A stretch of 41,665 nt of DNA from JANRIC01 sp033765345 (GCA_033765345.1 JANRIC010000127.1:1-41665), one strand, 5' to 3'. Positions 7,549-17,746 are shown, numbered from the stretch's first letter. Program-made: numbers and translations. The notes: generated from the letters alone by a model not told the origin.

Positions 7549-9582
7549 TTATTTATTATAGATATTTTCGGTTTTTCTGTATGTGGGCAGATTCAAGTAC
7601 CAGTCTGCGAAGGTGGTACCACCGCTTTGTGCCCAACTGCCGAATTTGGTATAGGCATCCAGAATGGTTTTGCCTTCTTTGGGATATGCAAAACTGCTGG
7701 GGAGCGTAATTCCAAAAGGAAGTCCTTGCTGGGTTTGGTAATATTTACCCAGATTTACATTGCTGGCATCATCTGCTGTACCCAGGAGTTGATTGTCAAA
7801 TAAATCTGTAGGTAATTTGCCCAAAAGATGGATTTCATGCCCACGGCGTTTGTTGGAAATCACAAAAGGATTAAAGCCCTGTAGGTCGGTCAGCGTGATG
7901 GGAGAAGTGAATATCATCGTGATATTGACCGTATCTGCGCCGATCTTGGGGGCATTGTCTTGGGTATTGAAATAAAACCCTTCTACCTTGTTGATTTGAT
8001 TGTAGATATTGTCATACACGATTACGACTGCTTTACTTTGCCCTGCTTCCACACCGGTATTGGTTAGTGTGATGTAGTTTTCGGTGAGTTCGGTACCTGT
8101 CACGGAGGCTACTCTGGAAGCTAAGATAGGTAATTGAAACCCAAATCCGTTCTCGAAGCTTGCCCCAGAGGCGCGGGTGATGAATTGCCCCCGAACTTCA
8201 ACCACTCGATTGGAAGCATTACTGATGGCATTGAGCTGATAGTCTACTACCAGGTCATTAAAATCATAGTCTCCTTTTTGTGGCCAAAGGTCTTCAAAAG
8301 CAATGGTGGCGTAGGTGTTTTCACCGGGGATATAGTTGTTGTAGGCTTTGTCATCGTCATTGGGATAATCATCTTCATTGTCACATACGCCGTCTTTATC
8401 AGCGTCATCACAAGCTTTTTTTACGTCTTCTAGGTTCTCGGTAATCACGGCGGTAAATGGATTGGCAGTCACAAAAAATACGGCATCATTAAAATCCTGG
8501 TCGCCATTGGGTCTGCTTTGATCTTCAACGCCCAGCAATAAAAGTTCATTCACTTCATCTTTGAGAAGGACTATGTGTCGACGATTGGCTTCGTTGGTGA
8601 ATGTATTGAGGTTTTCGTCCGAAAACTTCATCTGCCCCGCAAAATTCACGCTACTTCCGCTCCAACCGTTAGGCACCAGAAACCATCCAATAGAAGTATT
8701 AGGAGGAAATTTACCCAGATATACTTTATCGCCTGAGAGCATAGCCCCTCCCGAACCCACATAAGATGAATTTGGGAAGATAATATTGAGTTTGCTTATA
8801 TCATTGATACTGGCAGGAGGGTTTCCAATGGTATAGGTATAATAACCCAGCGCATTTCGCCAGCCTGCGCCTTCGTGTACGAAAGTAACCCATACGTCGG
8901 CAGAATCTTTCAGATTGGTATTGCTGATGATATTTCCGGAGAGATATTCAGGATTATAAGCTGGTACAGGGCGTAATTCGGGCAAACTTGCATTAACATT
9001 GTCTAGAATATCTTGTGGAAAAACTTCATTGGGTCTGATCAAATAGGTAGGAAGCCCATTGCCGTTATAATTGCCCATATACGTAAAACTATTTGCTTTT
9101 GGAGAGCCGGATTTAGGACTGATCAGTTTATTGAATTTACGGCTGTCATCATCGTCTTTATTTCCTCCTAAAGTATAGCTGATATTTTGTTTGGCAGGGA
9201 TTCCGATTACGTTGGGTAACCCAGGGTAGTTACTGACAATAAATACCGAGTCTTGAGAGCTAGGAAAATTAAAATCTAATATGAATTTTCCATCTTCGTC
9301 TGTTCGTCCGCTTGCGACGGTTTTACCACCTAGGCTGGGGTCTGCGTCACAAATCTTCACGGTAATACCGCTAAGATTTTGGTCATCGGTATTTTTTACG
9401 CTTAAGTTGAGAGAAATTGCCTGAGAAGTGCTAAAGTCAAAATTCTCAGGAATTGCTAGAGCTTCTATATCCGTGATGTTTTCATTATCAGGAGTGGGGT
9501 TGGTTTCCAAATCCCGACATGAACTTATGAGGAAGAGCATCACGCCAAGAAGGCTTACTAATTTATTATTCAATGGTATCAT
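7549..9582 (-). CDS. LruC-domain lipoprotein with DUF4114 region
   Basis: The start at 9582 (MIPLNNKLVSLLGVM) gives a type II signal peptide with lipobox 'FLISSC'; an upstream Met at 9645 would bury it. The mature protein (677-residue precursor) has a beta-sandwich region resembling CarboxypepD/Big-like domains (roughly 45-130 after the Cys) and a DUF4114-like segment including 'PNGWSG' and 'GVEDQSRPNGDQDFNDAVFF'. A thrombospondin-type-3-like calcium loop 'DADKDGVCDNEDDYP' follows, and then the LruC signature 'FEDLWPQKGDYDFNDLVVDY'. LruC proteins are surface or outer membrane proteins of unknown biochemical role. It is transcribed separately from the exopolysaccharide operon. Low-scoring alternative: adhesin. 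Confidence 0.8.
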   Translation of the reverse strand: MIPLNNKLVSLLGVMLFLISSCRDLETNPTPDNENITDIEALAIPENFDFSTSQAISLNLSVKNTDDQNLSGITVKICDADPSLGGKTVASGRTDEDGKFILDFNFPSSQDSVFIVSNYPGLPNVIGIPAKQNISYTLGGNKDDDDSRKFNKLISPKSGSPKANSFTYMGNYNGNGLPTYLIRPNEVFPQDILDNVNASLPELRPVPAYNPEYLSGNIISNTNLKDSADVWVTFVHEGAGWRNALGYYTYTIGNPPASINDISKLNIIFPNSSYVGSGGAMLSGDKVYLGKFPPNTSIGWFLVPNGWSGSSVNFAGQMKFSDENLNTFTNEANRRHIVLLKDEVNELLLLGVEDQSRPNGDQDFNDAVFFVTANPFTAVITENLEDVKKACDDADKDGVCDNEDDYPNDDDKAYNNYIPGENTYATIAFEDLWPQKGDYDFNDLVVDYQLNAISNASNRVVEVRGQFITRASGASFENGFGFQLPILASRVASVTGTELTENYITLTNTGVEAGQSKAVVIVYDNIYNQINKVEGFYFNTQDNAPKIGADTVNITMIFTSPITLTDLQGFNPFVISNKRRGHEIHLLGKLPTDLFDNQLLGTADDASNVNLGKYYQTQQGLPFGITLPSSFAYPKEGKTILDAYTKFGSWAQSGGTTFADWYLNLPTYRKTENIYNK

Positions 9583-9958
9583 AAGAACTAATAGAATATT
9601 TACAGTTTTCAAGTTTCTTATGTCTAAATACTCCGAAACGCCCAAGATGATTTGGTGTTTTGTATGAAAACATTACCTGAATTAAGTTTCGTTTTAAATC
9701 AGATTTTCCGACATAAAACGTAGCATTTTTGTACACCAAGCTTTCATGGTATTTTATAAATTACTAATAATCAGAATATTAACTTATGGTTTGAGGTTGA
9801 GGCTTTGAGCCTAAAAGACAGGATTTCTGACAAAATCACCCACTATACTACCTCATAAACCCATCATAGACTATGGGTATAATATCCCCTTTTAACTAAA
9901 TGGCGAAGCTTGTCGTTAATTTAGACAACTTATAAGAACTTGATAAAACCCTCATTAC
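9583..9958. other. Divergent intergenic region upstream of LruC gene and FIST gene
   Basis: About 375 bp separate the LruC gene (minus) from the FIST gene (plus), so promoters for both should be here. The region is AT-rich. I could not find a clear TTTG/TAnnTTTG promoter on either strand. A short imperfect dyad GAGGTTGAGGCTTTGAGCCTAAAAG lies near 9791-9815. No gene is supported. Confidence 0.5.
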
Positions 9959-11080
9959 ATGATGTACATAAGTCATCCCGAAATTTCAGCCATCGGGGCA
10001 GGCATAGAGCAGCTCAATGTTCAGGCATCCGATTCCATACTGTTATTGATTGCAGAACAGAATGCACCTAATTTAGATGAGTTGGTAAGGGTTTTAAGCG
10101 AGAAAGGGATTTCTTTTTTCGGTGGGCTATTTCCTGCCCTGATTTATGGAGATGAAAAATATGAAGAAGGAATTATACTTCAGAAATTCCCTGTATTTAA
10201 CAAACCTTTGGTAATCCAGGGTCTGGACAAACGCGATTTTAGTTTGGAAAACCTGCCTCAAATTGATTCAGAAGGCTATCAACTTTCGGCTCTTATTTTA
10301 TTGGATGGTATGACCGGCAATATTTCCTTGTTTTTCTCAAGGCTTTACAACCATTTTGGTAATTCTATCAATTATCTGGGGGGAGGGGCAGGTTCTTTGA
10401 GCCTGGTACAAAAACCTTGTTTATTTACGGAGGAAGGCGTTTTTGAAAATGCAGCCATCATTACTTTGATTCGGATGAAAAGTAGACTCGGCGTAAAACA
10501 CGGCTGGCAAACCCTCGCAGGACCTTTTCTGGCTACAGATACCCATAACAACATACTTAGGGAACTCAACTGGAAAAATGCCTTTGAAGTTTATCAGGAA
10601 ACCATCGAGAAAAGTGCACAACAGACAATTACAGCCGATAATTTCTTTGATATTTCAAAGGGTTTTCCCTTTGGCATTCATAAAACCGGGTCTGAATCTA
10701 TAGTGCGTGACCCAATCAGCGTAAATGATCAGTCCGAATTGGTATGTGTGGGTGAAATACCTGAAAATGCCGCCTTGATGATTTTGGAAGGGCAGCCCGA
10801 AAATCTGATCAACGCCGCCGCCGAAGCTACTCAAATTGCACTGGGAGCATCACAACCTTCTACCTATGACATTTTACTTTTTGATTGTATCTCAAGGGTA
10901 TTGTTTCTGGAAGACCATTTTAAAGAGGAGTTAAAAGCTGTCAAGCAGGAACTTAAACCTGATATCTGCCCATTTGGAGCACTTACGCTTGGAGAAATAT
11001 CTTCTTATGGAGATGGTCATATAGAGTTTTTCAATAAAACCATCGTAGTCGGGATGCTTTACAAAGAGACTGAGGGCTAA
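9959..11080 (+). CDS. FIST domain sensory protein
   Basis: The 373-residue soluble protein matches the FIST_N plus FIST_C pair. The N-terminal half has the alternating beta/alpha pattern with 'GISFFGGLFPALIYG' and 'YLGGGAGSLSL'. The C-terminal half contains 'ALMILEGQPENLINAAAEATQIAL' and ends 'PFGALTLGEISSYGDGHIEFFNKTIVVGML', the usual FIST_C finish. FIST domains are predicted small-ligand sensors, often encoded with kinases or fused to signalling domains. The gene lies 41 bp upstream of the hybrid kinase on the same strand, so it likely supplies the input. Two Met codons stand together at the start; either could be used. Confidence 0.85.
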   Translation: MMYISHPEISAIGAGIEQLNVQASDSILLLIAEQNAPNLDELVRVLSEKGISFFGGLFPALIYGDEKYEEGIILQKFPVFNKPLVIQGLDKRDFSLENLPQIDSEGYQLSALILLDGMTGNISLFFSRLYNHFGNSINYLGGGAGSLSLVQKPCLFTEEGVFENAAIITLIRMKSRLGVKHGWQTLAGPFLATDTHNNILRELNWKNAFEVYQETIEKSAQQTITADNFFDISKGFPFGIHKTGSESIVRDPISVNDQSELVCVGEIPENAALMILEGQPENLINAAAEATQIALGASQPSTYDILLFDCISRVLFLEDHFKEELKAVKQELKPDICPFGALTLGEISSYGDGHIEFFNKTIVVGMLYKETEG

Positions 11081-11121
11081 TCTGAGAAAATGCGGATTGA
11101 TGGCAAAACTTTTATGGAAAT

Positions 11122-14100
11122 ATGAAAAAAACACAGAATATAAATATCGATATCATCCAAGATATTGCTTCATTGTACGAACTCTCCCTCTCGATCGGCC
11201 ATTCGCTGGATATTCAGCAAAACTGTGAAAAGTTTTTTAGTACTTTAATGAGCCGTAAAAATATTGAATTTGCAGCACTCTGGCTTGACAATCAGGTTCT
11301 CAATAAAGATAAGGCTTCCTCTTATTCACTTCTGTATGCTTATCCACAATTCAAAGCGGTGACGGAGCACCTCTTACCCCATCATCCGATTACCCAATTG
11401 ATTCAAAATAAAAAATTTGTCATCATCGATCATCTCAGTCCTGAATTCCATCAAATAATCACCGAAAAAGATATTCAAGAAGGAACTTACGCCATTTTTA
11501 ATCTGGAAGGTCTGGGTTTTTTAAAACTATTCTCCTCATCCCCCGATCATTCGCTGAATGTCGCCGATTTGAATAAATTGTACAAAGTAATCTGTAGCTT
11601 TGGCGTCTCTATTCAGGCAGGGATTTATCATCGCAAATCAATCGAGCAGACCAAAGAAAGAATCAAACTGGAGCAGCAATACCAGATTCTTTTCTATGAA
11701 AACCCAAACCCTATGCTGATCTATGATTTAGATAACTTGAAAATCCTGGCTGTAAATGATGAAATGCCCACTAAATACGGATATTCAAGAGATGAATTGC
11801 TGCAATTGACACTACGCGATCTGAGTCCTGATGATCACACATTTGAATTACAGGAAAGAATCAAATCCATTCAACAAGGGAAAGATACCACAGTCACTAC
11901 CAAACATCGTTTAAAAAATCAAACAATCATTGATGTATTAATCAAGGGTAGGCAAATTGATTATCAGGGGATTAAGTGTGGGCTTAAGCTCATTGAAGAC
12001 ATCACCGAAAAAAAGAAAAATGAAGAAGCGATACGGCTTCTGGCTAAATTCCCAGACGAAAATCCCTTTCCAGTACTTCGAGTAGACCTACAAGCCATCC
12101 TTGTCTATGCCAATCCCGCCAGTCAGGAGCTTTTGAATATTTGGAAGATTCACGTAGGGGATAAATTACCAAGCAAAATCTATAACAAGGTGGCTCATTC
12201 CAGCAGCCCCCATTTTAAGGAAATCAAAGTCCAGGCAAATGACAAGATTTACTCGCTTATCTTCAACTATGTAGCAGGTGCGATGTATTATAATGTGTAT
12301 GGCAGCGATATTACCGAAACCAAAAAAGCCGAACGCGCTCTTCGCGAAAGTGAAACCAAAACTCGCTCCATTATCAAATCTGCGCTGGATGCGGTTATTC
12401 TGATTGATCGTGACAGCTCAATTACCGAATGGAACGATCAGGCAGAAGCTATTTTCGGTTGGAAACCCGAAGAAGCACTGGGGCAAAAATTACACGAACT
12501 CATCATTCCCGAAAATTATCGGGAAATGCATATCCAGGGAATGAAAAGATATTTGGAAACTGGATACGGCCCTGTGCTCAACAAACGAATTGAAATTACT
12601 GCCATGCATATCAATGGGGCGGAGTTTCCTGTGGAATTATCCATCTCCCCAATCATCATCCGGGGTGAAATCTTCTTTAGTGCCTTCCTAAGAGATATTA
12701 CCGAACGCCGAGAAGCAGAAAAAGAAATCAAACTCCTTCGCAAATGGATCAATCAGGTAAGTGATGCTGTACAAGTATCTGACCTCGAAGGCAATTTTGT
12801 TTTTGTGAATGAAGAAGCTGCCCGACGTACAGGCTATTCCGTCTACGAACTTCTACAAATGAATGTCAAAGATATTGAGCAAATCTTCAGCCCTGAGAAA
12901 GCCTGGGAAACACACATCCAGGAACTTCAAAAAGAAGGAAATATCATTATTGAAGGTGTCAACAAGCGCAGAGATGGTTATTGCTTTCCGGTAGAAGTAA
13001 ACGTAAAATACATCCGTATTGGTGAAAATCAGGAGTTTATAGTAGCTTTTTCAAGAGATATTACTACCCGCAAAAAAGCCGAAGAAGAACTCATTCACGC
13101 CAAGCTCAAAGCCGAAGAAGCTGCCCAGGTCAAGCAACAGTTCCTCTCTACCATGAGCCACGAAATCCGAACTCCCATGAACGCCATCATCGGTATGTCA
13201 CGCCTGCTTGAAAAAACACCCCTTCTGGAAAAACAAAAAGAATACCTCAAAGCCATCAAGTCTTCTTCTCAAAACCTGTTGGTAATTATCAATGACATCT
13301 TAGACTTTTCCAAAATAGAGGCAGGTAAACTAGAGCTGGATCACATCGGTTTTAGCCTCAAGGAAATCACCGAGAACCTGGTCAAATCTACCAAATACAA
13401 AGCCGAAGAAAAAGGAATTGGGCTTTATCTCTATATTGATCCTGAGATCAAAGAAATATTGATTGGCGACCCGGTAAGGCTTAACCAAGTATTGCTCAAC
13501 CTCAGCAACAACGCCATCAAATTTACTTATCAAGGTTATGTCAAAATTGAATGCAAACTCAGTTGTACGCTCCCTGAGCATCAAATCATTTCTTTCAAAG
13601 TAACTGACACAGGCAAAGGAATCCGAAAAGAAAAATTAGCCAATATTTTTGATAGCTTTACCCAAGAAGATGCCACCATCAATCGTAAATTCGGAGGTAC
13701 AGGGCTAGGACTTACTATTTGCAAACAACTCATCGAGCTCTTCGGAGGCAAAATAGAAGTAGCGAGTGAGGTAAACCACGGAACGACTTTCTCTTTTACG
13801 CTTCCTTTTAAAATAGGCAACGAGCATGACCTTCCACAAAGCGAAGAGTATACCATCGAGGAAAGTAGCCTGCAAAACATTCGGGTATTGCTGGTTGAAG
13901 ACAATGAAATGAATCAACTTTTTGCTCGTACGCTCTTAGAAGAATGGGGTACACTGGTGGATATTGCCGAAGATGGAAAAATTGCCATCGAGAAAGTCCA
14001 AAAAAATGTATATGACATTATCTTGATGGATATGCAACTCCCCCTCATCAATGGGCTTGAGGCTACCCAATATATCCGGCAGGAAATAAATACCCAAGTA

Positions 14101-14658
14101 CCCATTATTGCGCTTACCGCCAATGCCATCAAAGGAGATGAAGACAGATGCCTCCAAGCGGGCATGAATGATTATATCTCCAAGCCCTTCGAGCCTACCA
14201 AACTCTTTCGCAAAATCAATAAGTTTATCCATTTACCTTCCAGCGTACTCCCCAACCCACCTGTAGCGACTCAAAATGCAAAAAACTCCGAGATCATGGA
14301 AACTCAAACTACTCCCGATAAACTCTATGACCTGTCTAAATTTGAAAAAAGTTTTAAAAATCGCGATACCATCATCAATCTGATTCAGATATTTCTGGAA
14401 GAAACCCCTGGCTTACTCCGAGAAATCAATACAAATTATTCTCAAGGCGAGCTGATTCAGGTAGCGTATCACGCACATACCCTGAAAGCTTCCCTAGACC
14501 TACTTCAGATCGAGAGCCTGAGTGAAGATATTCGTACTATCGAGAAGCTGGCTAAAGCCCAGGAAAATGACGAAACACTCGGCTCTCTGATCGAGAAGTT
14601 GAATCAGGTGTGTATGACTTTATTTGAGCAGCTAAATCAAGAAGTGCTTTTGACTTAG
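11122..14658 (+). CDS. Hybrid sensor histidine kinase (PAS-HisKA-HATPase-REC-HPt)
   Basis: In order, this 1178-residue protein has a GAF-like N-terminal region (about 10-180); four PAS domains (about 190-295, 300-400, 410-530, 535-655), most closed by 'DITE(K/R)' motifs; and HisKA with His680 in 'FLSTMSHEIRTPMNA'. These are followed by HATPase_c with 'NLSNNAIKF', 'DTGKGI' and 'GTGLGL', a receiver domain with Asp970 ('IILMDMQLP') and 'YISKPFEP', and a C-terminal HPt with His1119 in 'HAHTLKAS'. No membrane segment is seen, so it senses in the cytoplasm, probably through the FIST protein encoded just upstream. It has no DNA-binding output; phosphate probably leaves via the HPt to a separate receiver. 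Its stop codon overlaps the convergent TonB receptor gene. Confidence 0.92.
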   Translation: MKKTQNINIDIIQDIASLYELSLSIGHSLDIQQNCEKFFSTLMSRKNIEFAALWLDNQVLNKDKASSYSLLYAYPQFKAVTEHLLPHHPITQLIQNKKFVIIDHLSPEFHQIITEKDIQEGTYAIFNLEGLGFLKLFSSSPDHSLNVADLNKLYKVICSFGVSIQAGIYHRKSIEQTKERIKLEQQYQILFYENPNPMLIYDLDNLKILAVNDEMPTKYGYSRDELLQLTLRDLSPDDHTFELQERIKSIQQGKDTTVTTKHRLKNQTIIDVLIKGRQIDYQGIKCGLKLIEDITEKKKNEEAIRLLAKFPDENPFPVLRVDLQAILVYANPASQELLNIWKIHVGDKLPSKIYNKVAHSSSPHFKEIKVQANDKIYSLIFNYVAGAMYYNVYGSDITETKKAERALRESETKTRSIIKSALDAVILIDRDSSITEWNDQAEAIFGWKPEEALGQKLHELIIPENYREMHIQGMKRYLETGYGPVLNKRIEITAMHINGAEFPVELSISPIIIRGEIFFSAFLRDITERREAEKEIKLLRKWINQVSDAVQVSDLEGNFVFVNEEAARRTGYSVYELLQMNVKDIEQIFSPEKAWETHIQELQKEGNIIIEGVNKRRDGYCFPVEVNVKYIRIGENQEFIVAFSRDITTRKKAEEELIHAKLKAEEAAQVKQQFLSTMSHEIRTPMNAIIGMSRLLEKTPLLEKQKEYLKAIKSSSQNLLVIINDILDFSKIEAGKLELDHIGFSLKEITENLVKSTKYKAEEKGIGLYLYIDPEIKEILIGDPVRLNQVLLNLSNNAIKFTYQGYVKIECKLSCTLPEHQIISFKVTDTGKGIRKEKLANIFDSFTQEDATINRKFGGTGLGLTICKQLIELFGGKIEVASEVNHGTTFSFTLPFKIGNEHDLPQSEEYTIEESSLQNIRVLLVEDNEMNQLFARTLLEEWGTLVDIAEDGKIAIEKVQKNVYDIILMDMQLPLINGLEATQYIRQEINTQVPIIALTANAIKGDEDRCLQAGMNDYISKPFEPTKLFRKINKFIHLPSSVLPNPPVATQNAKNSEIMETQTTPDKLYDLSKFEKSFKNRDTIINLIQIFLEETPGLLREINTNYSQGELIQVAYHAHTLKASLDLLQIESLSEDIRTIEKLAKAQENDETLGSLIEKLNQVCMTLFEQLNQEVLLT

Positions 14659-17294
14659 AACCCGAAGCCTAGCCGCGCAAAATAATAAGCTCCCGAAAAA
14701 CCCATTTGTACGGCATCCCAATAACCGCCGCCTTCGGTCAGGTCATCCTGCTGATCGGGATATACATTCAGCAGATTGTTAGCCCCCAAAGTCAGGTTTA
14801 CTTTTTTGGTGAAATTGTAAGTCAAGCTTAGATCCGTAGTGATTTTTGCTTCATACAAATCAATATTATTATCAAAATCATATAGTTCAATCTCACTAAA
14901 ACGGGTAAGCCCCACACGAGCCGATATCTTCTCTTGGCTGTAAGTAGCACTGAATGCAAGTTTACTTTTCGGAGCAGAAGCCAGCAAAAAACCCTGCTCT
15001 CGTACGCCAAAGAAGGTCTCGGCATCAAGATTACCATTATTGACGGCTTCAATACTCATATCATTGATGTTTCCGATAAATGCCAGGTTCAGGTTGCCCT
15101 TGCCGATCGGCTGATTGTAGGCAAGTACCATATCCAGCCCCAGGGTTCTGGTATCGGCACCATTGGCAAAAAACTGGGCATTCACAACATTGATCCCCAA
15201 AGCGGAGGCATCAAAATAACCTGACAAAACCACCCTGTCTTTTACATCAATAAAATATCCGTCAATGGTTGCTGTGAATCCGCCAATGTTATAAGTAAAT
15301 CCCAAAGCAGCATTCAGAGCGGTTTCTTCTTTCAGCGGCTGAATACCAAAGGATTTGGTGATCGGGCTATTGTTTGGAGATAGCAAGGTCTCCTCAGCAA
15401 TTCCTCCCTGAAAGTCGGTAAACCTCAAATTATAATAAATCTGTACCAGCGAAGGTGCTCTAAAACCTGTACTTACAGAACCTCTCAGGATAAAATCTTC
15501 GGTTACTTTTAATCGGGATGCTAGTTTGACGTTCAGCGTATTGCCAAAATCACTGTACTGCTCAAATCGAGCCGCCGCACTGACCAGGAATTTTTTGGTA
15601 AATTCAAATTCGGTATCCAGGTACAAGGCCAGATTAGAGCGCGAACGATCCACTTCATTGGCAGGGCTATATCCTGGAAAACCCTGCGATCCACCCGGAC
15701 GCAATTCACCAGTGGCTGGGTCGGTCGGAATGATTTGTGTGCTTGGATCGGTAATCAATACACCATTTACATCATAAGTAGCCCAGGAAGCTTCGTCACC
15801 AGCAAATATCCTGAAATTCTCAATGCGATATTCTGCACCAAATGCCACATTGATTCCTTCCAGAGAATTTTTGTAAAATTTAGAAAAATACAGCCCGGAC
15901 GTGTTTTGGCTCAATCGATGCCCTCCTGCATCAAAATCCAACGGAGAAGCTTCTTCCAGTGAGGCATTGACAGTTCCCTGAATAAAATAGTGAAATTTAT
16001 TGACTCCATAGGTATTATTCAGGTCGATATTCCAGCCGCTTGCTGTTTGGGTACGTACCCCGGCTGAGAGGGAGTTATCAAGGATGACAGAGGTAATCCG
16101 GGGCGTAAAACCATTGGGAAAGATACTCAAAACCGTTCTTGGAGTATTGTTGTCCCTGGTAAAGGCAAAAGCATCCGTATCGCGGTAGCTGCTTCCTCCA
16201 AAGGCATAAAATTCGCTTTTATCTCCCAAAGGAATCGCTGCATTGGCAAACAAATTAAATTGATCTACGGCAGCTTCTCCAAACCCTCTTCGGAAATCAA
16301 ATCCGGGTCTCAAGGTTTTGTTTTTTGAAAAAAATTCGGAGGTAACGTTTACAAATCCCTCTTTCCCGATACCAACTCCATAATTCCCCGTGACTTTGAC
16401 AGTGCCTCCGTCAAGGCTTCGGTCATCCTCTAGGGCATTGCCGTCTCGGGTACTTGAAAGCCTGAAGCCATCTGTGTTGGCTGTTCCCTCTGGAAAATCA
16501 CCCTTCGCCTGGGTATTATAAGCTCCCGTGAGTACACTTCCTGTAAATTCCCCGGTATTTTTTTTCAGAACTATATTGATGACCCCAGCAATCGCATCAG
16601 AACCGTACTGTGCCGCCGCCCCGTCTCTTAATATCTCGATTCTCTCTATGGCACTTACCGGAATGGCGTTGAGGTCGGTTCCGGTATTTCCCCTTCCACG
16701 AGTACCAAATACATTGACCAGAGAGCTAGAATGCCTTCTTTTGCCATTGATGAGTACCAAAGTCTGATCAGGTCCCAAACCGCGTAAGGTCGCCGGCACA
16801 ATATGATCGGCACCATCCGAACCAGATTGTTTGTTGGCATTAAAAGAAGGAGCTGCATAGTGCAGCAGTTGATTGATGTCTATTTGTCCACTAGCAGCAG
16901 CTACTTTTTCTATTTCAATCACATCCACCGCTACGGGCGTTTCAGTAGAAGACCGCCCAAAAGCACGCGAACCAACCACTTGAATCTCCCCCAGACTCGC
17001 ACCGTCTTCCAGGATGATATTTAGTTCTGTTTGTCCTGTCAGGCTGATTTCCTGTGATTGATAGCCCACAAAACTGATTTTAATGGTGGCGTTGGAAGAT
17101 TGAAGGCTGATTTTAAACGCTCCTGTTTCGTCGGTCAATGTTCCGTTGGTTGTACCTACTTCCAAAATACTGGCACCTACCAGTACTTCATTGTTGGCAT
17201 CGGTTACTTTTCCACTGAGGGTATGTTGCGCTTGCACCCTAAAACAGATCAATAAACAAAATAAAAGAGGTAAATAGATTATCTTCATACTCAA
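14655..17294 (-). CDS. TonB-dependent outer membrane receptor with CarboxypepD-regulatory-like domain
   Basis: The 879-residue protein has a signal peptide ending at 'FRVQAQ', a CarboxypepD-regulatory-like domain ('LSGKVTDANNEVLVGASI', residues about 25-105), a plug domain ('LRGLGPDQTLVLINGKR', 'IERIEILRDGAAAQYGSDAIAGVINI') and a long beta-barrel that ends in Phe ('YFARLGFGF'). It imports a bulky ligand using TonB energy. No SusD-like partner is adjacent, so it is probably not a SusCD glycan porter; ligand unknown. The gene converges on the hybrid kinase with overlapping stop codons (TAA on minus at 14655-14657, TAG on plus at 14656-14658), leaving no room for an intergenic terminator. Confidence 0.9.
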   Translation of the reverse strand: MSMKIIYLPLLFCLLICFRVQAQHTLSGKVTDANNEVLVGASILEVGTTNGTLTDETGAFKISLQSSNATIKISFVGYQSQEISLTGQTELNIILEDGASLGEIQVVGSRAFGRSSTETPVAVDVIEIEKVAAASGQIDINQLLHYAAPSFNANKQSGSDGADHIVPATLRGLGPDQTLVLINGKRRHSSSLVNVFGTRGRGNTGTDLNAIPVSAIERIEILRDGAAAQYGSDAIAGVINIVLKKNTGEFTGSVLTGAYNTQAKGDFPEGTANTDGFRLSSTRDGNALEDDRSLDGGTVKVTGNYGVGIGKEGFVNVTSEFFSKNKTLRPGFDFRRGFGEAAVDQFNLFANAAIPLGDKSEFYAFGGSSYRDTDAFAFTRDNNTPRTVLSIFPNGFTPRITSVILDNSLSAGVRTQTASGWNIDLNNTYGVNKFHYFIQGTVNASLEEASPLDFDAGGHRLSQNTSGLYFSKFYKNSLEGINVAFGAEYRIENFRIFAGDEASWATYDVNGVLITDPSTQIIPTDPATGELRPGGSQGFPGYSPANEVDRSRSNLALYLDTEFEFTKKFLVSAAARFEQYSDFGNTLNVKLASRLKVTEDFILRGSVSTGFRAPSLVQIYYNLRFTDFQGGIAEETLLSPNNSPITKSFGIQPLKEETALNAALGFTYNIGGFTATIDGYFIDVKDRVVLSGYFDASALGINVVNAQFFANGADTRTLGLDMVLAYNQPIGKGNLNLAFIGNINDMSIEAVNNGNLDAETFFGVREQGFLLASAPKSKLAFSATYSQEKISARVGLTRFSEIELYDFDNNIDLYEAKITTDLSLTYNFTKKVNLTLGANNLLNVYPDQQDDLTEGGGYWDAVQMGFSGAYYFARLGFGF

Positions 17295-17585
17295 TTTTTT
17301 GGGTTAAAATTTTATAAAATCGCCTAAAATTTAGAATAAAATTTTGTCATTACATTATTTTTTTATTGAAAAAATGTTTTTTAAAGCCTTTTACAGTACT
17401 ATTTATGGAAATTATTACATGTCTTCACACTTTTATACTCTTTAGTTTCTCAGATTTTGACTCATAGACCTTCCTGTTTTTTTAAGCCTTATCCAACACT
17501 TTGCGGCTGTTTTTTTTTACACTTACACAAATTTTTGTACCTTATCTTTGGAATTAAAAGTGATTTACAGAAATTTTTAAATTTT
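17295..17585. other. Intergenic region between TonB receptor and the aceB promoter
   Basis: The stretch is very AT-rich and holds no supported gene. It should carry the promoter of the TonB receptor on the minus strand, but I see no convincing consensus there. A TATCTTTG at 17543-17550 fits the plus-strand -7 form but lacks a partner TTTG at the right distance. Confidence 0.4.
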
Positions 17586-17659
17586 AGCGAAATTTCGCTT
17601 GTTTATTTCATTTCGCTGATTTATATTTGTCAAAGAATTCACAAATAGCGAAATTTCGC
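17586..17659 (+). promoter_or_regulatory. Operator: two GCGAAATTTCGC palindromes plus a half-site
   Basis: The identical perfect 12-bp palindrome GCGAAATTTCGC occurs at 17587-17598 and 17648-17659, centres 61 bp apart. A half-site ATTTCGCT sits between them at 17610-17617. The sites bracket the -33 and -7 elements, the layout of a repressor that occludes or loops the promoter. The cognate regulator is not encoded nearby and its family is unknown. Confidence 0.65.
17598..17629 (+). promoter_or_regulatory. Candidate Bacteroidota-type promoter of aceBA
   Basis: CTTG at 17598-17601, a 20-nt spacer, and TATATTTG at 17622-17629 match the TTG/TAnnTTTG promoter of Bacteroidota sigma-ABfr. It points toward aceB and would leave a leader of about 110 nt. 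The -33 element overlaps the end of one palindrome, and the second palindrome lies about 20 nt downstream of the -7 box. Confidence 0.55.
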
Positions 17660-17746
17660 AAATATTAAAAAATATAAATCTCTGTGTAACTTGCTTTTAA
17701 TCAATTATTTAATTTAAATTTTTAATAAACTAAGTAATTAAAACGT

